Shown piece after piece: positions 56,164-64,000 of a DNA stretch of 64,000 nt (position 1 is its first letter; each line of letters opens with the position of its first letter). This DNA is from Entonaema liquescens. Its lineage: Eukaryota; Ascomycota; Sordariomycetes; Xylariales; Xylariaceae. Position numbers and translations under genes: made by a program. The stretch is from positions 62,001 through 126,000 of the forward strand of contig CADCSX010000014.1 in assembly GCA_902805475.1 (NCBI GenBank), given 5' to 3'. The notes below the pieces were generated by a model. The model had not been told where the DNA came from, ran no database searches, and saw only the letters and a program-made list of their open reading frames with translations.

Positions 56164-57125
56164 AGCCCCTATCGTTTGATTAGTTGAGAGTGGCATTTTT
56201 CGAGGCAGTCATTATCATCATCAACCCGGGCTATATCATTTTTCTTTTTTGGCGTTTCGGCAATACAGCGATACTTGGTTACGACACAGCGGAGTCACGG
56301 CGAGGTCATGTTTATTTAGATACCTAGGTATACAATCCTGCCTTGTGAAAATAATAGAAAAGCGTTATTATACTTGGTATCTTACAGCACTCGATGAAAG
56401 CCTGCCTGGGGTTATATTTATCAAGTCGTTTACCTTTTTATATGAGATATTACTTATAAGGATAGTAATCTATTATATAGTATTATCTATCTTGCTCATT
56501 TCCCCTCATTTTCCGACACTGTATGTCAATTTGATCCTTCTAGTATCTTCACGTCGTATGGTTACTAAGTTGCCGGAGGAGTCATTCCAAGGTACCGTCT
56601 TTAGTACTTTCCTACTTGAAGTTGTTAGACGTAATGAGTACATGTATCCATGAGTCACAAGTCACATATGCTATACCGTATATGTAGAAAAGTGCATACT
56701 TTGATACCAAGGTAATGCTATAAAGAAAGAAAATTAATAAAAATATGTACAAAGCAATATCGATTTTATCTTTCTGCTTACCTAATATCAAGTAGAATGC
56801 AGCAAGGCAGCAGGAACACGGACCACTTCAATGAAGAGTTTGATAGATGATAAGCTGATAAGTTAGTATACATGTATTCATTTGGCGCACCCTGCTAGAG
56901 TCGGTTCACCCACCCCTCAACCCCACATGCACCAAAAATTCGTTGTGATTTTCTAAAAAACTGTGTGCACCTTTTTTAATTTGCCTTTGCCCCTCCACAT
57001 CCAACTTCTTGCCTTCTTCTAGGCATAAGCGCGGAACTCCCCCCCCTTTGTCGCATTATCGCGAAATCACACCATTCATTCATTTCTCAAACCATTTTAA
57101 ATCAGTAGAGTAAACACCCGAAAAT
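56164..57125. other. Intergenic region
   Basis: A 134-codon hydrophobic frame at 56249-56653 is not supported. The right end is the promoter and pyrimidine-rich leader region of eIF3c. Confidence 0.55.
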
Positions 57126-59777
57126 ATGTCTCGATTCTTCCGCAGCGGCGACGATAGCTCGAGCGAGAGCAGCTCCGAAGAGGAGGAGCTCTACTCTGAG
57201 GAGGAAGAAGAAGAAGAGCAGGAGGAAGAATCCGAAGAGGAAGATGACGATGACGATGAAGATGAATCCGAAGAGGAATCTAGCAGTGATGAGGAAGGTG
57301 GTAAAAAATCTGGTGCTGCTCGTTTCTTACGCGGTGATGATTCCGAGAGTGAAGAAAGCGACGATGACGCGCCCAAAACCCTCAAGAGCGCCAAAGACAA
57401 GCAATTTGCCGAGCTTGAATCTATAATCGACACCATCGAGAAGCGCCAGAAGATTAGTGATTGGGGTGCCGTATCTGTCGGTAAGTTTAGCTGACCTACG
57501 ATACTAACCAAGTTCATACTCATTAATGGTTTCTACCTAGAATTCGACAAGCTCAACAGACAAGCTGCCAAGATCTCTGAGCGCGGCAGAACACCAAAGC
57601 TCTACATAAAGGCTCTAGTCGAATTAGAGGATGCGATGAATGAGACCATTTCGAAGCAGAAGGTTACACCCAAGAAGATGAATGCTACGAGCGCCCGTGG
57701 TCTCAATGCCGTCAAGCAAAAGATCAAGAAGCTCAAGCAAGATTATCAAAGTCAAGTCGATGCGTACAGAGAGGATCCTCTTGACTTCCTCGCTTCAGAC
57801 GAGGAAGAAGAAGCACCTACCCCGAAGCCCAAGAAGACTAAGGCAGACGTGTACACCGACGAAGTCGAAGAGGATCAAGAAGGCTTTGCCACTGTCGGAA
57901 AGGGCGGCAAGACGCTCCAGTTCACGCCTGAAAGCATCTTCAAGCACCTACGCGCAATCTTGGAGTCTCGTGGTAAGAAGAATACCGACCGAGTCGAGCA
58001 AATCAAGATTATGGAAAAGCTCCTTGAAGTTGCTGCCAGTCCATATCAACAAATCAAGGTCCTCTTAACCATCGTTTCTGCGAGATTCGATCTCGGTTCT
58101 GGAGGTACGGCTTCTATGCCACTGGAGCACTGGAAAGCTGCCGAAAAGGAGATATCAACTCTCTTCGAGGTACTCGAGTCAAATAAGGAGTATATCGTGA
58201 TCGAGAATGCTGAAGAATGGGATGACGACGAGAAACCACCCACACTGCAGCCGGGTGAAAAGTATATTAAAATCCCTGGAAGCATCGTGTCGTATGTCGA
58301 ACGGCTTGACGACGAGCTTACGCGCTCGCTACAGAGCATTGATCCTCACACATCGGAATATATCGAACGACTGACCGATGAGGGTTCGCTTTACAACGTC
58401 ATCTTCCGCGGTCTTCTATACTACGAAACCCTCTCTAAGGACACTACCCTACAGACCCCACAGGACAGCCTCAACCGCATTGTGATGCGTAGGTTGGAGC
58501 ATGTTTACTTCAAGCCAGCACAAGTTGTTAAGATCCTCGAAGAGAATGCTTGGAAGCCGGTACCCGCAGATGTTGAATCTACTATCACGCCCAGAGGCAG
58601 CATTTCGGACGCTACTAGCCTCCTTAATGTCCTCTGCAATTACTTGTTTGTGAACAGTGAGGGTATCATTCGAGCACGCGCAATGTTATGCCAGATATAT
58701 TTCCTCGCTCTCCACGATGAGTACTACAAGGCTCGGGACATGATGCTCATGTCCCACTTGCAGGAGACAATCGGTAGTTTCGATGTTCAAACGCAAATTC
58801 TCTACAACAGGACCCTAGTGCAGGTTGGGCTGTGCGCCTTCCGTAAAGGCCTGGTGTATGAGGCACAAAACACACTACAGGAGATCTGCGGTAGCGGTCG
58901 ACAGAAGGAATTGTTAGCCCAGGGTGTCATGATCCAGCGTTACGCTCAGGTCTCCCCTGAACAGGAGAGGCTAGAGAAGCAGAGACAACTACCCTTCCAT
59001 ATGCACATTAACCTCGAGCTTTTGGAGTGTGTCTACCTGACTTGTAGTATGCTTCTCGAGATTCCACTCCTTGCTCAAACAGGTTCCTCGCCGGATATCA
59101 AGAAGCGAGTTATCAGTAAGACCTACCGACGCATGCTAGAGTACCACGAGAGGCAAATCTTCACCGGCCCCCCCGAGAACACTCGCGACCACGTGATGCA
59201 AGCATCCCGCGCCCTAGCTGCTGGTGAATGGAAGAAGGCGACCAACTTCATCCACAGCATTAAGATCTGGGATTTGATGCCAAACACAGAGGATATTAAG
59301 ACGATGCTGTCAAAGCAAGTTCAAGAAGAGGGCCTACGAACATACCTCTTCACTTATGCCCCCTATTACGACACCCTTGCCGTCTCGACTCTCTCTTCCA
59401 TGTTCGAGCTAGAGGACCGCAAGGTTTCGGCAATTGTTAGCAAGATGATCAGCCACGAAGAGCTAGCTGCTGCGCTCGACCAGGTCACATCAACGGTGAT
59501 TTTCCGAAAGGGTGTAGAGTTGTCTCGCCTCCAGAGCCTGGCGCTCACGCTGTCGGACAAGGCAGCACAGCTTATCGAGACTAACGAACGTACGCTGGAG
59601 CAACGGACGCAGGGTACGGCCAATGCCTTTGACAGGCGAGGAGGGCAGAACCAGCGAGGCCGAGGTGGAGGACAGCGGGGAGGACGGGGCGGCGCGAGGA
59701 CAGGAGGAACCGGGCAAAGACAGGCGGGCGGTACACAGTTCACAGGCGGCGTACTAAGTGGCGCAGTCCGTACTTAG
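57126..59777 (+). CDS. nip1: Eukaryotic translation initiation factor 3 subunit C (NIP1)
   Basis: Exons 57126-57480 and 57541-59777 (863 residues); the 60-bp intron has donor GTAAGT, an ATACTAAC branch site and acceptor CCTAG. Core subunit of eIF3, which binds the 40S ribosome and eIF1/eIF5 for start-codon selection. Seen: very acidic N-terminus (runs of E, D and S to about residue 85, with likely CK2 sites), I-S-D-W-G-A-V-S-V, K-L-Y-I-K-A-L-V-E-L-E-D, and the helical region up to a PCI domain at about 600-770 (N-F-I-H-S-I-K-I-W, L-R-T-Y-L-F-T-Y). The C-terminus is an R-G-G-rich tail, a likely methylation and RNA-contact region. Confidence 0.95.
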
Positions 59778-60423
59778 ACAGCTGCTCGGGCATGGTATTT
59801 CCTTATTTTCGTCTCGCGTTTGTACCCACTGCATACGGTTAGGTTTGAGATTTAATGATTAAAAAAAGCCTCGGTATGGGTGTAGTACAGTCAATGGTAG
59901 AGGTTGACCTACGATGGTCACGTAGCTATGACTAAAGAATTGACTTTATTTACTGTAATACGGCATATGGAGTTGATAAGGTGATCCAATGTCTACCTAA
60001 TAAGTCTACCTAAATACGAGAGAGAGATACGACTTCAAGGAGTCAATGTCAGTTGAAATGCGTTTTAGGTATTAGTTGAATCGTATTGATAGCAATAAGG
60101 GCTAGGTTTAGTTGGCAGGGTGGCCAGGTATTGTACATAGGTACCCGCCAACGCTAAAAACAGGGTCCTTCATTGCTTTCTAATCGCTGACTTATTATTT
60201 ATTATTCAAGACCCAAGACCTAAGACCCAAGACCTAAGACCCAAGACCTAAGACCCAAGACCTAAGACCCAAGATTGCCACTAGGTAATGTTAACGGCGA
60301 TACAACTAATTTGCATAGGGTATCTATTTAATATAAATGCACACGAAGATGTAGTTAATTAAAGAGAAGTTAGGTTTCTACCAAACTACTAACTAAACTA
60401 TCTAACTTGGGTAAACTCTACCC
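59778..60423. promoter_or_regulatory. Intergenic region with a heptamer array
   Basis: Nine heptamers alternating AAGACCC and AAGACCT at 60208-60270, 153 bp before the next ATG. Nothing else seen. Confidence 0.5.
60208..60270 (+). repeat. Tandem 7/14-bp array (AAGACCC AAGACCT)
   Basis: Nine perfect heptamers in strict alternation, so a 14-bp unit repeated 4.5 times, upstream of the hemerythrin-like gene. Confidence 0.9.
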
Positions 60424-61254
60424 ATGACTTTACGACGCATAGGTTCTTTTGCTAAATTTCACATCGAAAATCATCATTCTTCAATCAGGATTCGCTCTCG
60501 GCCGCCCGTAACTTGGAGTAGTTATCGTGCCCTTACGACCAATTCACCACCCCCTTCACGACATAACCTCGTACGCCGTATCCAAACTATTGCCTCTAAT
60601 ATGTCATCTAGTGACACAGCTTCGGGGAGCGATCCCATAGCATCCCCTAGCAGCTCTAAGGATACCACCGTGATCTCGAAAGAAAGCCAGAATGAGGGGG
60701 CGAAGCAAGAGAAGGACGAAAAGAAACTTCCGCCCCTCAAGGGAGCAGAGTTTCGTGCCTACAATCGTTTAGCTGAGCACATGAACGTATTCCATGAGCA
60801 TTTCCGCACGGCGTGGAATACGCTGTGGGCGGCGGCTTGCGCGGAAAACAACGGCAAAAACAAATCGTCATCGCGAAACGAGCGGTCTATCATAAGTGAC
60901 GGACTAGCATTCGTAGCTCAGCTCGAGGTACACCACAACATCGAGGAGACATATATATTTCCCATACTAGCTCGGCGGATGTCCGAGTTTCGAAGCGATG
61001 GGAAGGGCGGTAAAAACGCAGCGGAGTTATTACAACAACACCACGAAATCCACGAGGGCATGGATGGTATGCGCAAGTACCTTCGGAGTTGTCGCGAGGG
61101 CAAGGAAGACCTAGATATGGCGACGTTAAAGGCGCAGATGGAGACTTGGGGTGCTGTACTATGGACTCATCTCGATCAAGAGGTGAAGACTTTAGGAGCT
61201 GAGAATATGAGGAAACACTGGACTGTTGAGGAAATTAGGCGAATACCTATGTAG
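60424..61254 (+). CDS. Hemerythrin/HHE cation-binding domain protein
   Basis: Single exon, 276 residues. Residues 1-59 are Arg/Ser-rich with almost no acids, like a mitochondrial targeting sequence; an in-frame ATG at 60601 (M60) would give a cytosolic form. After a charged linker, the four-helix bundle (about 108-265) carries the ligand pattern: H in A-E-H-M-N-V-F-H-E-H-F, H-H-N-I-E-E in the second helix, H-H-E-I-H-E in the third, and W-T-H-L-D-Q-E in the fourth. This matches the HHE di-iron/oxygen-binding fold. Role in iron, NO or redox handling is inferred. Confidence 0.85.
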   Translation: MTLRRIGSFAKFHIENHHSSIRIRSRPPVTWSSYRALTTNSPPPSRHNLVRRIQTIASNMSSSDTASGSDPIASPSSSKDTTVISKESQNEGAKQEKDEKKLPPLKGAEFRAYNRLAEHMNVFHEHFRTAWNTLWAAACAENNGKNKSSSRNERSIISDGLAFVAQLEVHHNIEETYIFPILARRMSEFRSDGKGGKNAAELLQQHHEIHEGMDGMRKYLRSCREGKEDLDMATLKAQMETWGAVLWTHLDQEVKTLGAENMRKHWTVEEIRRIPM

Positions 61255-61714
61255 AAAAAGGGTAAGAAATAGATATATGTATAAGAACAGTTAAGGTACA
61301 TAGATAGTAGATAGGTAGTTTGTTATAACGAAGTCGGGATTTTACTATTTTCGGACCAACATTTGAACTTTTGGACCAAATAATCGGTGATGGTATCATA
61401 CTTGATAACTACATGTATTAATTGAAGAGTACTTGCCCCGCCCTAAATGATTACTGTAATCTACCTATTTATGGGTGTACTGCTCGCGTATCTCTTATAC
61501 CATTCCATTCCTATAGGATAACAGAACAAGGGATGAATGAAACCCATCTATTGCCGAAGGTAACAAACTCCAACCTCTTCCAAATTACTTGCTATGTTAT
61601 TATTGGGCCACCGATTCGTAAGCGTCATTATGAGCCCGATAAAGACTTCTTCAAAAGTGCAACCAGCGCCGGAAAGGCACGACATCCAACCACCCCAACC
61701 CTATTTCGTCTACC
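61255..61714. other. Intergenic region
   Basis: No gene; a 98-codon frame at 61422-61718 runs into the next start and lacks support. Promoter of the next gene. Confidence 0.5.
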
Positions 61715-63769
61715 ATGATGGAGAAATTGTCGTCACCGGGTTATTCCAATCTGGATTCGCAATATAGGTTATCGTGGTCGAAAGCACTGGTTGTCATTAG
61801 CTTAGTTGGGATCGCCACCTTATATAGCCAACTCCCAAGCCTATCGTATGAAGGATTTCGTCAACAGTATTACCAAGGCCTCGTAGGTGGTGCAATACAA
61901 TCCTGTGCCGAGTCTCCCTATGGTCGGTTCCCCTTCCCCGACGATCCATTCCACTTCATACCCTGCACTAATACAACCTTACTACCCGCGCTCGATGATT
62001 CTAACCCCGTCCGGACCTGGGCTCGTCTGTTCGACCCGGAGCCCGAGAACTGGAGCTGGGGTGCTCCGACAGCAGAACATAATGCCCAGAGCAAAGATCC
62101 ATATGCCGGACGGGGGATCTACCTTTGTGGTTACCTCGAGGTTCCTTTAGACTACACCAACAGATCCGATTCTCGCATTGTTCGGCTTGCGGCTACTAAA
62201 TATCAAGTGTCTGGTCTTGCGCGTGTAGATACGGCACAGCCCATTTCTCCAACCGGGCGTACCGCAGGCTCTAAGAGTGAGCGCACTATTATTGTTGACC
62301 CTGGTGGTCCAGGCGCGAGCGGCACGTCGCTAGTCTGGAGGGCTGCAGAGAACTTCACGGAACGGTTGAGCGACGGCAGGTTTGACATCCTAGGATGGGA
62401 CCCGCGTGGTGTCAACGCATCGTTGCCTTCCATAGCGTGCTTCCCCGATGACGCTTATAGGGACCGCTGGTCTATGCTTACCAGCCAGTACCGTGAAGCG
62501 GCCGGACCACCTGAAGTCAAACTTGAATTGGCCGATGCTCTGAACAATGCTACCTTTTACGCTTGCAAGGAGAAGTACGGCGATATTCCCCAGTTTCTTA
62601 GCACAGCGTTCGTTGCGCGCGATATGGAGGAAATTCGTAAGGCCCTTGGCGAAGACGAAGTAACTGGTTATCTTGTCAGTTATGGCACTAGCATTGGTCA
62701 AACGTGGGCCAACATGTTTCCACATAGTGTAGGCCGTGTGATTCTCGATGCTCTGGAATATGTCCGTTATCATCGTCGACTCGGTGGCTTTGGTTGGGCT
62801 GCGCTAGATAATACTACCGATGTCTGGCGTGATGGATTTCTAGGCGAGTGCCTCAACGCCGGTCCGAAATATTGCGCTTTATCCCAACCCAGAGACTCGG
62901 AACCCGTATCATTACAGGGATTGGAAGATCGAATGAGAAAGTTGCTAGCCTCACTTAGCCAGCGACCCGTTGCAGGATATCTTGAATCAAGCGGTCCCTC
63001 TCTCGTTACATACTCGGCCATCGTGTCTGCTATATATGGTGCTTTGCACAATGCCAATAGCTGGCCTGCACTGGCTCAGATGTTATACGAATTAGAAACA
63101 GGAAACTCAACGCTAGCTGCAGCTTTTCTCGATCATTCCGAATGGGAGTACCATCCTTCGCTTCCATGTCCAACCTCACGGAGACCTCGGTCCCACGAAT
63201 TAGGTCCATTAGTTATCTGCGCAGATTCCTATGATGCACCTTTGCCACCCGATGGCTTGCTCTGGTGGCAGTCACTTTGGGCTAATATGACCATCCGGTC
63301 TTGGATATCAGGCAACGAGGAGTTCTTCAGTGTCCTCCCCTGTCAACACTTCCGTACCTACTGGCCTCCACCTGCCGAGCTTTATCGAGGAGACCTAAAC
63401 AACACACTCAAGAACCCTTTACTACTAATTGCGGAGACGCATGACCCGGCTACTCCTTTACGGAACGGGAAAGAACTTCTAGGTGAAATGGGCAAGAATG
63501 CCAGATTGATCATCCATCACGGCTACGGGCACTCATCCAGGGATAAATCTAGCTGCACCGACTCCATCATGAAAGCATTTATCCTTAACGGCACATTGCC
63601 TGCAGAGCAAGAGACAGCTTGCTACGCAGATGGAAAGCCGTATCTTTATGGGCTTGATGACACGGAATCTTTAAGCCAAGACGTCTTACCTCGTGATCCG
63701 ATCCAGATATGGCGAGAGCATATCGAAGAGCTGAGGTTGTGGAGTCCAAGGCTAATTCCCAAAAGATAA
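61715..63769 (+). CDS. Membrane-anchored alpha/beta hydrolase, S33/TAP-like peptidase
   Basis: Single exon, 684 residues. A single hydrophobic helix at about 24-42 anchors the N-terminus (type II), and many N-x-S/T sites place the rest outside or in the secretory lumen. Catalytic set of the tripeptidyl aminopeptidase-like S33 family: nucleophile Ser326 in Y-G-T-S-I-G, Asp577 in E-T-H-D-P-A-T-P, His606 in G-Y-G-H-S-S. Oxyanion region D-P-G-G-P-G-A-S-G at about 195-203, and G-W-D-P-R-G-V before a split lid. The C-terminal TAP-like domain is present. Expected to release short peptides or act as an esterase; substrate not known. Confidence 0.87.
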   Translation: MMEKLSSPGYSNLDSQYRLSWSKALVVISLVGIATLYSQLPSLSYEGFRQQYYQGLVGGAIQSCAESPYGRFPFPDDPFHFIPCTNTTLLPALDDSNPVRTWARLFDPEPENWSWGAPTAEHNAQSKDPYAGRGIYLCGYLEVPLDYTNRSDSRIVRLAATKYQVSGLARVDTAQPISPTGRTAGSKSERTIIVDPGGPGASGTSLVWRAAENFTERLSDGRFDILGWDPRGVNASLPSIACFPDDAYRDRWSMLTSQYREAAGPPEVKLELADALNNATFYACKEKYGDIPQFLSTAFVARDMEEIRKALGEDEVTGYLVSYGTSIGQTWANMFPHSVGRVILDALEYVRYHRRLGGFGWAALDNTTDVWRDGFLGECLNAGPKYCALSQPRDSEPVSLQGLEDRMRKLLASLSQRPVAGYLESSGPSLVTYSAIVSAIYGALHNANSWPALAQMLYELETGNSTLAAAFLDHSEWEYHPSLPCPTSRRPRSHELGPLVICADSYDAPLPPDGLLWWQSLWANMTIRSWISGNEEFFSVLPCQHFRTYWPPPAELYRGDLNNTLKNPLLLIAETHDPATPLRNGKELLGEMGKNARLIIHHGYGHSSRDKSSCTDSIMKAFILNGTLPAEQETACYADGKPYLYGLDDTESLSQDVLPRDPIQIWREHIEELRLWSPRLIPKR

Positions 63770-64000
63770 TGACTTGACATATAATATTAAGCATTTACCT
63801 ACCCATTCGATATTATTCTAGCAATAATCCAGAAGCAAATTCACTTCTTGATATTATAATATATGGGCTCCAAAAACGGAACCGTGTCTCGCTATTATTG
63901 ATTGCTATTCTATCTAGGTGATGATATCTACCTTCTTGCACCCCAACCCTCGTACGGAAACTCCGCAAAGGGATGTAGGCGAAACACACCGGATGTAGGA
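63770..64000. other. 3' flank to the window end
   Basis: No feature recognised. Confidence 0.5.

Noticed and set aside
56249..56653. 134-codon hydrophobic frame
   Set aside because: AT-rich, Ile/Leu-biased composition and no splice-supported context.
1..64000. tRNA genes and CRISPR arrays
   Set aside because: No T-loop/anticodon arrangement was found by eye, and no spaced direct repeats of CRISPR type exist; the genome is eukaryotic. A tRNA scan would settle the first point.

Overview
The window comes from the nuclear genome of a filamentous ascomycete (Pezizomycotina, probably Sordariomycetes-like). Most genes carry short introns of about 50-100 bp with GTRNGT donors, CTAAC/CTAAT-type branch sites and YAG acceptors. 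Recognisable fungal families include UTP8, ELG1, a Rad4/Dpb11-type BRCT protein, NIP1/eIF3c, PTH11-like receptors, sedolisin and P450. Two AT islands also fit a genome with strong C-to-T mutation of repeats. The exact species cannot be read from the sequence.

Layout. 1-8.7 kb: end of an MFS transporter, then a divergent housekeeping pair (ELG1 clamp unloader, minus; UTP8 ribosome biogenesis factor, plus). 8.7-13.9 kb: gene-free, with a 2.3 kb terminal-inverted-repeat element whose core is almost pure A/T. 13.9-20.5 kb: a DUF8035-type disordered protein converging on a four-BRCT checkpoint/replication scaffold. 21.4-30.1 kb: RS-rich small protein, secreted histidine phosphatase, SIR5-type sirtuin, sedolisin protease, four-TM protein. 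30.7-41.3 kb: a group of oxidative and tailoring-type enzymes (FAD monooxygenase, P450, DUF1772/anthrone-oxygenase-like, NTF2-like, NmrA-like) with no backbone synthase in view. 41.5-49.2 kb: a duplicated secreted beta-trefoil-like protein, an M14 carboxypeptidase and a PTH11-like receptor. 49.2-54.1 kb: gene-poor, with a second AT-rich inverted-repeat element flanked by a 9-bp target duplication. 54.1-64 kb: FAR1-type DNA-binding protein, a small conserved protein, eIF3c, a hemerythrin-like protein and a membrane-anchored S33 peptidase-like protein.

The most unusual content is the pair of non-coding inverted-repeat elements. Each has clean target-site duplications, tips of ordinary base composition and a sharply bounded AT core; the first core has 9 G/C bases in 1,939 bp. 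Other points of note are a 4-nt micro-exon in the carboxypeptidase, an intron-bearing internal duplication in the lectin-like gene, a PIP-box inside the ELG1 ATPase domain, and three genes each broken by a single-base-type frameshift.
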